A stretch of DNA of 64,000 nt from positions 248,001 through 312,000 of the forward strand of contig NZ_JAQTXM010000001.1 of NCBI RefSeq assembly GCF_028688795.1, given 5' to 3'. Each line of letters opens with the position of its first letter. Within the stretch, counting starts at the first letter, position 1. Both the position numbers and the translations under genes were made by a program. Below the pieces are notes generated by a model, which ran no database searches, had not been told where the DNA came from, and worked only from the letters and a program-made list of their open reading frames with translations. The stretch is from Rhodoferax sp. Lineage in GTDB: Bacteria > Pseudomonadota > Gammaproteobacteria > Burkholderiales > Burkholderiaceae_C. This document shows, piece after piece, positions 34,810 through 44,772 of the stretch.

Positions 34810-35301
34810 CTAGACGCGCAAAATTCGTTCACCACGACCAATGCCACTGGAGCCGGTACGCACGGTCTCCAGGATTGCACCGCGCTCAATCGCATCCAAA
34901 AACGCGTCATTTTTGGACTGGTCTCCCGTCAACTCAATGGTGTAGCTCTTCTCGGTCACATCAATAATGCGACCCCTGAAGATATCCGCCATCCGCTTCA
35001 TCTCTTCGCGCTCTTTGCCCACCGCTCGCACCTTGACCATCATGAGCTCGCGCTCAGTGTAAGAACCCTCGGTCAGATCAACCACTTTGACCACCTCGAT
35101 CAAGCGATTCAAATGCTTGGTGATTTGCTCAATCACCTCGTCAGAACCATGTGTCTGAATGGTCATTCGCGACAGACTGGGATCTTCAGTGGGCGCCACC
35201 GTGAGCGACTCAATGTTGTAGCCCCGTGCTGAGAACAAACCCACCACACGCGACAACGCACCGGCCTCATTTTCAAGCAAAACTGCAATGATATGTTTCA
35301 T
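34810..35301 (-). CDS. ilvH: Acetolactate synthase small subunit
   Basis: MKHIIAVLLENEAGALSRVVGLFSARGYNIESLTVAPTEDPSLSRMTI (ACT domain). Confidence 0.96.
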   Translation of the reverse strand: MKHIIAVLLENEAGALSRVVGLFSARGYNIESLTVAPTEDPSLSRMTIQTHGSDEVIEQITKHLNRLIEVVKVVDLTEGSYTERELMMVKVRAVGKEREEMKRMADIFRGRIIDVTEKSYTIELTGDQSKNDAFLDAIERGAILETVRTGSSGIGRGERILRV

Positions 35302-35303
35302 GT

Positions 35304-37115
35304 TCAAAGATCCTCCGAGCTCAACAACATCTCAGTGATGCCCTTGCCAGCCTGCACCATCGGGAATACGTTTTCAGTCGGATCCGTGCGGAAGTCCATG
35401 AACACCGTGCGATCCTTGAGCTTGCGGGCTTCCCGCAAGGCGGGCTCTACATCTTGGGCGCGCTCAATCAGCATACCCACGTGTCCATACGCCTCTGCAA
35501 GCTTCACAAAGTTTGGCAACGCATCCATGTAACTGTGGCTGTAACGGCCTTCGTATTCCACCTCTTGCCACTGACGAACCATGCCAAGGTAGCGGTTGTT
35601 CAGCGCCATGATCTTGATCGGTGTGTTGTATTGCAGACAGGTTGACAGCTCTTGAATGCACATTTGCACTGAGCCTTCGCCGGTGATGCAAAAAACTTCG
35701 CTCTCCGGTTTGGCTAATTTGATGCCCATGGCGTACGGGATGCCAACGCCCATGGTGCCCAATCCACCGGAGTTGATCCAACGCCTGGGTTCATCAAAGC
35801 GGTAGTACTGAGCTGCCCACATTTGATGCTGACCGACATCTGACGTGATGTAAGTGTCGGCATCCTTGGTCATGTTCCAAAGCGTCTCCACCACATACTG
35901 CGGCTTGATGATGTCATTTTTGCCGTGGTCATATTTCAGGCAATCGCGCTTGCGCCAGCCTTCAATGGTGTCCCACCATGCGCCCAGTGCATTGGCATCA
36001 GGCTTGACGGCACTTTCCTTGATCATGGCGATCAACTCTGTCAACACGTCTTTCACGTCACCAACGATTGGGATGTCCACCCTGACACGCTTGGAAATGC
36101 TTGATGGATCAATGTCAATGTGAATAATCTTGCGTTCGTTTTGCGCAAAGTGCTTGGGGTTGCCAATCACCCGATCGTCAAAGCGCGCACCAACTGCCAA
36201 CAGCACATCGCAGTTTTGCATGGCGTTGTTGGCCTCTACAGTGCCGTGCATACCCAACATACCCAAATACTTTCGGTCGCTGGCAGGATACGCACCCAAG
36301 CCCATCAGGGTATGGGTAACGGGGTAACCCAACATGTCGACCAACTGACGCAGTTCATTGGAGGCATTGCTGAGCAACACACCACCACCGGTATAAATGT
36401 AGGGTCGCTTGGCAGCGAGCAACAGTTGCAAAGCCTTGCGAATTTGCCCACCGTGGCCTTTGCGAACCGGGTTGTAAGACCGCATTTCAACCGTCTCTGG
36501 GTAACCGTGGTAGGCCACTTTTTTGAACGACACATCTTTTGGAATATCCACCACGACCGGACCTGGGCGGCCGCTGCGTGCAATGTGAAATGCCTTTTTC
36601 ATGGTTTCAGCCAGATCGCGGGCATCTTTCACCAAAAAATTATGCTTCACGATGGGACGCGTGATGCCGACCGTATCGCACTCCTGAAAGGCATCCATAC
36701 CAATGGCATGGGTGGGCACCTGGCCACACACAATTACCATGGGAATACTGTCCATGTAGGCCGTTGCAATACCCGTGACCGCATTGGTCACGCCGGGACC
36801 AGAGGTCACCAATGCCACACCCACGTCACCGGTTGCCCGCGCATAACCATCGGCCGCGTGCACGGCGGCCTGCTCGTGGCGCACCAAGACGTGTTGAATG
36901 GTGTCCTGCTTGAAAAAAGCGTCGTAAATGTGCAGCACTGCACCGCCGGGGTAACCCCAAACGTACTTGACACCTTCAGCCTGCAGGGCTTTGATGAGAA
37001 TCTCTGCACCTCTGAGCTCGTGCTCAGCGCCTGTTGACACAGGCCTTGTCTTGGCAGAATGCTGTGGGTTTGAAGAATTTGATACCGAAGCAGCTTCGGC
37101 TTTTGATGTTTCCAT
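35304..37115 (-). CDS. ilvI: Acetolactate synthase large subunit, biosynthetic type
   Basis: GAEILIKALQAEGVKYVWGYPGGAVLHIYDAFF; GEGSVQMCIQELSTCLQYNTPIKIMALNNRYLGMVRQWQ (ThDP motif). Confidence 0.97.
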   Translation of the reverse strand: METSKAEAASVSNSSNPQHSAKTRPVSTGAEHELRGAEILIKALQAEGVKYVWGYPGGAVLHIYDAFFKQDTIQHVLVRHEQAAVHAADGYARATGDVGVALVTSGPGVTNAVTGIATAYMDSIPMVIVCGQVPTHAIGMDAFQECDTVGITRPIVKHNFLVKDARDLAETMKKAFHIARSGRPGPVVVDIPKDVSFKKVAYHGYPETVEMRSYNPVRKGHGGQIRKALQLLLAAKRPYIYTGGGVLLSNASNELRQLVDMLGYPVTHTLMGLGAYPASDRKYLGMLGMHGTVEANNAMQNCDVLLAVGARFDDRVIGNPKHFAQNERKIIHIDIDPSSISKRVRVDIPIVGDVKDVLTELIAMIKESAVKPDANALGAWWDTIEGWRKRDCLKYDHGKNDIIKPQYVVETLWNMTKDADTYITSDVGQHQMWAAQYYRFDEPRRWINSGGLGTMGVGIPYAMGIKLAKPESEVFCITGEGSVQMCIQELSTCLQYNTPIKIMALNNRYLGMVRQWQEVEYEGRYSHSYMDALPNFVKLAEAYGHVGMLIERAQDVEPALREARKLKDRTVFMDFRTDPTENVFPMVQAGKGITEMLLSSEDL

Positions 37116-37392
37116 GATGAACCTTTGTGAATTTCTCTGACGAAAAACCTTGGGTGCTTCTTTGCAAACACTTTTGGCGTTGCATCGAAACTTAAGGCCA
37201 AAACCATGAGCGCATTGATTTATGCGCCGGACCTTGACCCGTTTGCGTTATTGAGCAGCGAAGATTATCGCACTGTCCGTGGCGACCTCGACCACCTCTG
37301 CAGTGCAATAATCCCGGCCAGTCAAAAAGAACTCTGAACCAATCCACTGTACCTGAGCCACAGTTAACACTGACTCCAAGAAAACCTCTCCA

Positions 37393-37959
37393 TTGGCTAC
37401 GCCTGCTGAACTCTCGGATTTTTTGAAAAGTGTGGAAAAGCGCGCATTCAAACGTACGACTTATCACGTTCGCAATGACGAATCTGCTTTGGACATCGTT
37501 CAAGACAGCATGATGAAGCTCGCCGAACACTATGGGCACAAGCCAGTTAACGAGCTGCCCATGCTTTTCCAGCGCATTCTGTCTAACAGCACACTGGACT
37601 GGTTCAGGCGTCAAAAAGTTAAAAATGCACTTTTTTCATCCTTCAGTGACTTCCAGTCGGAGGGGGATGAGGAAGGCTTTGACATTCTTGAGGCACTTTC
37701 GGGCATTGAGCCTGTCGCATCATTTGACAACCCTGAAACCAATCACCAGCGCGCACAGACTCTGCTCGCGATTGAAGAGGAATTATTATTGCTGCCAAAT
37801 CGTCAACGAGAAGCCTTCTTGATGCGTTATTGGGAAGATATGGACGTGGCAGAAACCGCAACCGCCATGGGGTGTTCAGAAGGCAGTGTAAAAACCCATT
37901 GTTCGCGTGCAGTTCATGCCCTGTCCAAGGCCCTCAAAACGAAAGACATCAAATTATGA
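37393..37959 (+). CDS. Sigma-70 family (ECF-like) RNA polymerase sigma factor
   Basis: AFKRTTYHVRNDESALDIVQDSMMKLAEHYGHKPVNELPMLFQRILSNSTLDWFRRQK and region 4 LPNRQREAFLMRYWEDMDVAETATAMGCSEGSVKTHCSRAVHAL. TTG start proposed. Confidence 0.9.
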   Translation: MATPAELSDFLKSVEKRAFKRTTYHVRNDESALDIVQDSMMKLAEHYGHKPVNELPMLFQRILSNSTLDWFRRQKVKNALFSSFSDFQSEGDEEGFDILEALSGIEPVASFDNPETNHQRAQTLLAIEEELLLLPNRQREAFLMRYWEDMDVAETATAMGCSEGSVKTHCSRAVHALSKALKTKDIKL

Positions 37960-38399
37960 ACAGCTTATCTCTGCGCAGTTCAGAAAATGACGACGATGCG
38001 CTTGGTGCGCGCATTACCGCTCGATTGACCGAAGCCACGGACCAATTGCCTCACGACATCAGTGAGCGCTTGAGGGCGGCGCGTGTTCAGGCAGTCGAAA
38101 AACGAAAACAAATGCTGCTGCAGAGCTCCGCAGTGCTATTTAACAATGACCGCTCTGGCACGCTCACGGCAACCCGAGCGGGTGGGCATTCAAACTGGTG
38201 GAACCGGTTGGGCGCTGCGGGTTTGCTACTGGTTTTAGCCGCCGGCATGCTGGTCATCAACGTCGTCCAGAATGACATCGGCGCCAGTGAATTGGCCGAC
38301 ATTGATACAGCCATTCTGACCGATGACCTTCCTCCAGCGGCTTACGTGGACGCAGGCTTTGTTCAATTTTTAAAAATCGGCAATCGGCAGGAACCCTAG
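37956..38399 (+). CDS. DUF3619 family single-TM protein (candidate anti-sigma partner)
   Basis: ENDDDALGARITARLTEATDQLPHDISERLRAARVQAVEKRK...WWNRLGAAGLLLVLAAGMLVINVVQ; ATGA overlap with sigma gene. Confidence 0.85.
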   Translation: MNSLSLRSSENDDDALGARITARLTEATDQLPHDISERLRAARVQAVEKRKQMLLQSSAVLFNNDRSGTLTATRAGGHSNWWNRLGAAGLLLVLAAGMLVINVVQNDIGASELADIDTAILTDDLPPAAYVDAGFVQFLKIGNRQEP

Positions 38400-38400
38400 T

Positions 38401-39153
38401 TTGATGAGGCTGAAATTCCTGATCCCACGTTTTACTCATCCAGCATTAACCCCATTCCGTATTCTGGGTTGTTTGCTGGGTTCAACAGCGTTTCTGTTCG
38501 CCCCAACGCCAGGCTTTACGCAGGCGCTTATCGCACGAGCAGCACCTGTAAATGGCGCAAGTTCGCCTGATGCTGGCACCAGAGCACACACAGCTTCATC
38601 ACCGAGAAGCTTCAACTCAGCCGACTGGAACTCGCTTACCATAGCGCAGCGAAACGCCCTGACACCACTGACCTCTAGCTGGGCAAACCTAAGTGACGGG
38701 CAAAAACGGAAATGGATCACACTCAGCGCCAACTACCCCCGGATGTCTGCGGCCGAGCAAGCCAAATTGCATGAACGCATGGCGCAGTGGGCCGCGCTAA
38801 GCCCTAGGCAACGGGAATTGGCCAGACTCAATTTTGCCGAAGCAAAGCAGATCACCCCAGAGCAAAAGAATGAAAAATGGCAAGCCTACCAAGCGCTCAG
38901 CCCGGAAGAAAAACATAAATTGGCGAAATCCGCACAACCCAAACCGCCAAGAACAGCTTTGGCTGCGCAACCTGTGGCCAGCGATAAAATCAGTCGAATG
39001 CCCATGACAAAAAAGGCCGACGGCATGGTTGTGCCGACACCTGCGGCAAGCGTTTCAAAAAATACGTTGCTGGTGAAGCCTAAACCACCCACCGCACCGA
39101 CACCCCCTAAAGCCCCTGCCTCTACAGTCACCCATGGCGCTAACCCACAATAA
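38401..39153 (+). CDS. DUF3106 domain exported protein
   Basis: Repeats of the form W..L...QR.AL.PL...W..LS..QK.KW..LS.NYPRMS..EQ; N-terminal signal/TM. Confidence 0.82.
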   Translation: MMRLKFLIPRFTHPALTPFRILGCLLGSTAFLFAPTPGFTQALIARAAPVNGASSPDAGTRAHTASSPRSFNSADWNSLTIAQRNALTPLTSSWANLSDGQKRKWITLSANYPRMSAAEQAKLHERMAQWAALSPRQRELARLNFAEAKQITPEQKNEKWQAYQALSPEEKHKLAKSAQPKPPRTALAAQPVASDKISRMPMTKKADGMVVPTPAASVSKNTLLVKPKPPTAPTPPKAPASTVTHGANPQ

Positions 39154-39655
39154 ATCAGCCTCGTTAGAGGGCTACACCACGCCGAATTTAATGCGCCGAA
39201 TGGCTTGCTGGCTCTACGAAGGCATGCTTCTGTTCGGTGTGGTGTTCATTGCCGGCTATTTGTTTGGCACCCTGAGCCAGACCAAAAACGCCATGGACAA
39301 CCGCCATGCGCTGCAAGCATTTTTGTTTGTGGTGTTTGGCATTTACTTCGTTTGGCTGTGGGCCAAAGGCCAGACGCTGGCCATGAAAACCTGGCACATT
39401 CGCGTGCTGGATCGCACGGGCCGTCCTTTGACGCAAACCCGTGCCTTGGTGCGCTACTTGTGGAGTTGGTTGTGGTTTCTGCCGCCGCTGTTGGTCTCAT
39501 GGGGCTTTGACCTCAAAGGCGGCGAGTCGCTGGTGATCTTGGTGGGCTGGGTGCTTGTATGGGCGGTGCTCAGCCGTTTTCATCCCAAGCAACAGTTCTG
39601 GCACGACGCCCTTGCAGGCACTCAACTGGTGGACACCAGTCCACCCAAGCCCTGA
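39134..39655 (+). CDS. RDD family membrane protein
   Basis: LMRRMACWLYEGMLLFGVVFIAGYLFGTL...WHIRVLDRTGRPLTQTRALVRYLWSWLWFLPP; overlaps DUF3106 gene by 20 bp. Confidence 0.9.
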   Translation: MALTHNKSASLEGYTTPNLMRRMACWLYEGMLLFGVVFIAGYLFGTLSQTKNAMDNRHALQAFLFVVFGIYFVWLWAKGQTLAMKTWHIRVLDRTGRPLTQTRALVRYLWSWLWFLPPLLVSWGFDLKGGESLVILVGWVLVWAVLSRFHPKQQFWHDALAGTQLVDTSPPKP

Positions 39656-39670
39656 CTCAGTCCATCAGGC

Positions 39671-40021
<351 letters not shown>

Positions 40022-40060
40022 TTAAAAATAGTCAACGACTTGTAAAGCACCGACCAAAGC

Positions 40061-41737
40061 TCAGGCCCGAAACTTGTTGGTTATAGGATAACGCCAATCT
40101 TTGCCAAAGCTGCGATGCGTCACGCGAATCCCCACGGGGGACTGGCGCCGCTTGTATTCATTGATCTTGATCAGCCAGGTGACACGCTCCACATCGGCAG
40201 GCGCAAAGCCAGCGGCGATGATTTGTTCAATACTTTCATCGTTTTCCATGTAGCGCTCCAAAATGGCATCCAGCACCTCATAAGGTGGCAGGCTGTCCTG
40301 ATCCACCTGGTCGGGGCGCAATTCTGCGCTTGGCGGGCGGGTGATGATGCGCTCTGGAATCGGTGCCTGCCCGGTGCCATACGGGTCATGCGCGTTGCGC
40401 CAGCGCGCCAGGCGAAACACCGTGGTTTTGGCCAGATCCTTGATCACCGCAAAGCCACCCGCCATGTCGCCATAAAGTGTGCAGTAGCCGGTGGCCATTT
40501 CAGACTTGTTGCCCGTGGTCAGCACAATGCTGCCAAACTTATTGGAAAGCGCCATGAGCAACGTGCCACGAACGCGCGCCTGGATGTTTTCTTCGGTGGT
40601 GTCTTCTGCCAGGCCCTTGAATTCACCGGCGAGCGTGGCTTTGAACGCCTCAAACTCGGGCACGATCGACAACTCGTCGTAGCGTACACCCACCCGAGCG
40701 GCCATGTCACGGGCGTCAATCCAGCTGATGTCAGCCGTATAGGGAGACGGCATCATCACCGTGCGCACCCTGTCTTTGCCTAAAGCGTCCACGGCAATGG
40801 CCAACACCAGCGCCGAGTCAATGCCACCCGACAAACCCAGCAGCACGCCAGGAAAGCCATTTTTGTTGATGTAATCACGCACCCCCAACACCAAGGCGTC
40901 CCACAGGTCAGCATCTGGCGAGCGATCTGGCGCAATAGGTGCTACTAAAAAAATAGCTTTCAGCGCTTTATTTACCTGGACTAGAAGGCTATTTTCTATA
41001 AAACTCGGGGCTCGCCCGGCCAGTGTGCCATCGGCGTTAAGCGCAAACGAATGGCCTTCAAACACCACCTCATCCTGCCCGCCCACCAGATGCGCATAGA
41101 CCAGCGGCAACCCGCAGGCCAGCACCCGTTCACGCATCATCTGCTCGCGCTCATTGCCTTTGCCCACGTGAAACGGCGACGCGTTAATCACCGCCAGCAG
41201 CTCAGCGCCAGCCTGCGCGGTTTCCTGCGCCGGCGCTTCAAACCATGCGTCTTCGCAAATCAGCAAGCCAACCTTGACACGGGCGCCCTGTTTGCCCGCC
41301 TCAAAAACACACACACAATGACCGGGCGTGAAATAGCGGCGCTCGTCAAACACCTGATAGTTTGGTAGTTCACGCTTGGCGTAAGTGGCCACCACCTGCC
41401 CTTCACACAGCACACTGGCTGCATTAAAGCGGCTTTGCACCGCCACCGAGCGGGTACGATGGTCGCCACCCGTGGGGTGACCCACCACCACGCAAAGGTC
41501 TTTGAGGTCGGCCAAGGCAAGCCGCACGGCGTTCACGGCATCATCGCAGGCCGCCATGAAGGCGGCGCGCAAAAACAAGTCTTCGGCGGCATAACCACAA
41601 ATGGACAACTCAGGCGTCAAGACCAAACGGGCACCTTCCTGATAAGCGTTGCGCGCGGCCAAAATGATTTTTTGCGCGTTGCCCGCCAGGTCACCCACCA
41701 CCAGATTGAGTTGCGCCACGCAGATTTTTAGTGTCAT
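40061..41737 (-). CDS. nadE: Glutamine-dependent NAD+ synthetase
   Basis: MTLKICVAQLNLVVGDLAGNAQKI (nitrilase domain) and GLSGGIDSALVLAIAVDALG synthetase. Start trimmed from 42151 to ATG 41737. Confidence 0.93.
   Translation of the reverse strand: MTLKICVAQLNLVVGDLAGNAQKIILAARNAYQEGARLVLTPELSICGYAAEDLFLRAAFMAACDDAVNAVRLALADLKDLCVVVGHPTGGDHRTRSVAVQSRFNAASVLCEGQVVATYAKRELPNYQVFDERRYFTPGHCVCVFEAGKQGARVKVGLLICEDAWFEAPAQETAQAGAELLAVINASPFHVGKGNEREQMMRERVLACGLPLVYAHLVGGQDEVVFEGHSFALNADGTLAGRAPSFIENSLLVQVNKALKAIFLVAPIAPDRSPDADLWDALVLGVRDYINKNGFPGVLLGLSGGIDSALVLAIAVDALGKDRVRTVMMPSPYTADISWIDARDMAARVGVRYDELSIVPEFEAFKATLAGEFKGLAEDTTEENIQARVRGTLLMALSNKFGSIVLTTGNKSEMATGYCTLYGDMAGGFAVIKDLAKTTVFRLARWRNAHDPYGTGQAPIPERIITRPPSAELRPDQVDQDSLPPYEVLDAILERYMENDESIEQIIAAGFAPADVERVTWLIKINEYKRRQSPVGIRVTHRSFGKDWRYPITNKFRA
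40938..40998. repeat. Mini-element copy E4 (within nadE)
   Basis: GCTACTAAAAAAATAGCTTTCAGCGCTTTATTTACCTGGACTAGAAGGCTATTTTC. Confidence 0.8.
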
Positions 41738-41755
41738 AAAAGCGATTGAAAAAAC

Positions 41756-42970
41756 ATGGGAAACAACACGCCCCCCGAGGCAAATGATTATGTCATTCGG
41801 GTGATGAACTCGCCGCAACAAGTCGATGCAGACCAATGGGACGCACTGCTTTTTGCCCAAGCAGATGCCACGCCGTTCATGCAGCACGCTTACCTGAGTG
41901 CGCTGCACACCAGCGCTTGCGCCACACCGCATACCGGCTGGTCGCCCCGGTTTATGTTGCTCGAACACCAAGGCCAGTTGGTGGCAGCCTGCGCGCTGTA
42001 CCTCAAGACCCATTCGCGTGGCGAATACGTGTTTGACTTTGGCTGGGCCAATGCCTACGAGCAACACGGCTTGGCCTATTACCCGAAAGCGGTGGTGGCG
42101 GTGCCGTTCACACCGGTACCAGGCGCCCGGCTGCTGGCACGCAACGCCCAAGACCGTGGGCTGCTAGCCCAAGGGCTCATCGAATGGTGCGATGCCCAAG
42201 GCGTGTCGGGCCTGCATTGTCTGTTTGCCAGCGCGGATGATCTGCAAGCCTGCCAGACCGCTGGCATGATGCAACGCCATACGGTGCAATTTCACTGGGA
42301 AAACAGCCTCAGCGGCTATGCTGACTTTGACGGCTTTCTGGCGTCCCTTGCCGCAGACAAGCGCAAGAAAATCCGTCAAGAACGGCGCAAGGTGCTTGAC
42401 GCGGGTGTAAGCTTTCGCCATGCCCAAGGCCGGGACATCAGCGCGTCAGACTGGGATTTCTTCTACCGTTGTTATGAACGCACCTACCTTGAGCATGGCA
42501 ACGCACCCTACCTGAACCGGGCCTTTTTCGCCGCCATGGCAACACACATGCCCGACGACTGGCTGCTGTTCACCGCCGAGCGCGCGGGCCAGCCCATTGC
42601 TACGAGTCTGATAGCTATTAATGCAAGCTGCACAAAGGCTACGGGCCAAAAAGACTATGAATCGTTGGTGCGCGTGGCGTATGGCCGCTATTGGGGCGCC
42701 CTTGAACGGGTGGACTGCCTGCACTTCGAGGCCTGCTATTACCAGCCGCTGGCGTGGTGCATTGCCAATGGCTACACACGCTTTGAAGGCGGCGCGCAGG
42801 GCGAACACAAATTGGCGCGCGCCCTGCTGCCGGTCAAAACCACCAGCGCGCATTGGCTGGCGCACCCCGCTTTTGCCAACGCCGTAAATGATTTTTTAAA
42901 CGCCGAAGGACAAGGCGTGGCGCAGTATTTGGACGAACTCAAAAGCCACAGTCCGTTCAAATCTGTCTGA
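41756..42970 (+). CDS. GNAT family / DUF482 acyltransferase
   Basis: VDADQWDALLFAQADATPFMQHAYLSALHTSACATPHTGW; GFLASLAADKRKKIRQERRKV. Confidence 0.85.
   Translation: MGNNTPPEANDYVIRVMNSPQQVDADQWDALLFAQADATPFMQHAYLSALHTSACATPHTGWSPRFMLLEHQGQLVAACALYLKTHSRGEYVFDFGWANAYEQHGLAYYPKAVVAVPFTPVPGARLLARNAQDRGLLAQGLIEWCDAQGVSGLHCLFASADDLQACQTAGMMQRHTVQFHWENSLSGYADFDGFLASLAADKRKKIRQERRKVLDAGVSFRHAQGRDISASDWDFFYRCYERTYLEHGNAPYLNRAFFAAMATHMPDDWLLFTAERAGQPIATSLIAINASCTKATGQKDYESLVRVAYGRYWGALERVDCLHFEACYYQPLAWCIANGYTRFEGGAQGEHKLARALLPVKTTSAHWLAHPAFANAVNDFLNAEGQGVAQYLDELKSHSPFKSV
42611..42653. repeat. Mini-element copy E5 (within GNAT gene)
   Basis: ATAGCTATTAATGCAAGCTGCACAAAGGCTACGGGCCAAAAAG. Confidence 0.7.
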
Positions 42971-42979
42971 CCGTTTAGG

Positions 42980-43834
42980 TCAAGCCAAAACCGTGTTTTG
43001 GGTTTGCACCCCAAGGCCGTCCACGCTCAAGCGCATGGTTTGGCCAGCGCGCAAAAACACCGGTGGCTTTTGCCCCATGCCCACGCCCGGCGGCGTGCCG
43101 GTCGAAATCACATCACCCGGCTGCAAGCTCATGAACTGGCTCAGATAGCTGATCAAAAAAGGCACCTGATAGACCATGGTGGCGGTGCTGCCGTTTTGCA
43201 GACGCTTGCCGTCTACCTCAAGCCATAAAGCCAGATGTTGTGGGTCAGGCACTTCGTCTGCGGTGACCAGCCAGGGGCCCAGCGGGCCGAAAGTATCGCA
43301 GCCCTTGCCCTTGTCCCAGGTGCCACTGCGGTTGAGTTGGTAGTCGCGCTCAGACACATCGTTCATGACGCAATAGCCCGCCACATGGTGCATCGCGTCA
43401 GCCTCGGTGATGTAGCGACCACCTTGGCCAATGACCACCGCCAGTTCAACCTCCCAGTCGGTCTTGACCGAGCCGCGTGGGATTTGCACCGCATCATCTG
43501 GCCCGCACAGGGCGCTGGTCCATTTGTTAAACACCACCGGCTCGGGTGGCACCGGCATGCCGGATTCGGCTGCGTGGTCGGCATAGTTCAGGCCGATGCA
43601 AATGCATTTGCCCACTTGGCCCACGCATGCGCCCAAGCGCAAACCCTGCTGCGGTACTCCCGCGACCAAAGGCAAGTCTTCCACCTTGAGGCTGCGCAAC
43701 TTGTCCAGGCTGGCGGGCAACAGCACAGCGCCTGCGATGTCGGACACCACCGCACTTAAATCCCGGACACGGCCCTGATCATCCAGCACACCAGGTTTTT
43801 CTTGGCCCATAGGCCCGTAGCGCAACAACTTCAT
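42980..43834 (-). CDS. Fumarylacetoacetate hydrolase family protein
   Basis: CIGLNYADHAAESGMPVPPEPVVFNKWTSALCGPDDAVQIPRGS...DWEVELAVVIG; GDVISTGTPPGVG. Start at MKLLRYGPMG. Confidence 0.92.
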   Translation of the reverse strand: MKLLRYGPMGQEKPGVLDDQGRVRDLSAVVSDIAGAVLLPASLDKLRSLKVEDLPLVAGVPQQGLRLGACVGQVGKCICIGLNYADHAAESGMPVPPEPVVFNKWTSALCGPDDAVQIPRGSVKTDWEVELAVVIGQGGRYITEADAMHHVAGYCVMNDVSERDYQLNRSGTWDKGKGCDTFGPLGPWLVTADEVPDPQHLALWLEVDGKRLQNGSTATMVYQVPFLISYLSQFMSLQPGDVISTGTPPGVGMGQKPPVFLRAGQTMRLSVDGLGVQTQNTVLA

Positions 43835-43945
43835 GGCAGGTCTTCCATTGAATAAATGACTGTGCAGTCTAACTTTTGCCACTTCAAAAAAAGCCAGAAA
43901 CGACAACGCCTGCAAGTGATACCACTTGCAGGCGCTATGTATTAA

Positions 43946-43988
43946 ATAGCTACTTACGCAATCAGCGTAAGCGCTAGAAGCTCAAAAC
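43946..43988. repeat. Mini-element copy E6 (ppa downstream intergenic)
   Basis: ATAGCTACTTACGCAATCAGCGTAAGCGCTAGAAGCTCAAAAC. Confidence 0.8.
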
Positions 43989-43995
43989 ATCTAAA

Positions 43996-44532
43996 TTATT
44001 TTTGAGCGGCGTCAAAATTCGCGATGCCTTCCAAAATCTCTTGCTTGGCAGCTTCCGGGCCTTCCCAGCCCATCACCTTGACCCACTTGTTGGGTTCCAG
44101 ATCTTTGTAGTGCTCAAAGAAGTGGGCGATGGTCTTCAGGCGCACCGGGCTCAAATCTTCCGGCTTTTGCCAGCGGGTGTAGAGCGACAAAATCTTGTCG
44201 ATTGGCACCGCCAGCAACTTGTTGTCAATACCGGCCTCGTCTTCCATCCGCATCATGCCAATGGCGCGGCAGGTCACCACCACGCCGGGAATCAGGGGCA
44301 CGGGGGTGATCACCAACACGTCCACCGGGTCGCCATCACCGCTGATGGTGCGCGGCACGTAACCGTAGTTGGTGGGGTAATGCATGGCCGTGCTCATGAA
44401 ACGGTCAACAAAAATGGCGTGGGTCTCGTGGTCGACTTCGTACTTGACCGGGTCAGCGTTCATCGGGATCTCAATGATCACGTTGAATTCTTCAGGACAT
44501 TTCGCGCCGGGGGTAACGTTATCTAAGGACAT
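43996..44532 (-). CDS. ppa: Inorganic diphosphatase
   Basis: VIIEIPMNADPVKYEVDHETHAIFVDRFMSTAMHYPTNYGYVPRTISGDGDPVDVLV. Confidence 0.97.
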   Translation of the reverse strand: MSLDNVTPGAKCPEEFNVIIEIPMNADPVKYEVDHETHAIFVDRFMSTAMHYPTNYGYVPRTISGDGDPVDVLVITPVPLIPGVVVTCRAIGMMRMEDEAGIDNKLLAVPIDKILSLYTRWQKPEDLSPVRLKTIAHFFEHYKDLEPNKWVKVMGWEGPEAAKQEILEGIANFDAAQK

Positions 44533-44772
44533 GTTGTCGCCTTGGTTAGGAGTTGGAATTTGAGTTAAATCATTAACCGGGAGGATTAACCCTGATTTTA
44601 CTTACTTGCCACTTGCGACTCACTGAAACGTCATATTTCGGCGGTACAGTTGCGCAGTTGGCCAATCGCTCTTGTCGCACCACCCGGCGCACTTCGACGA
44701 GGAAGCAACGCAGCGGTGGGGCCCAATGCGTTGCACCACCACCTCGCGAAACAACAGACAGGAGATATTTCT

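Noticed and set aside
37116-37392. Possible ilvI leader peptide / attenuator
   Set aside because: No short ORF with clustered Ile/Val/Leu codons followed by a terminator hairpin was found. ORF 37248..37451 ends in AEVVEVATDSAIIFAAQ but has no terminator after it and overlaps the sigma gene.
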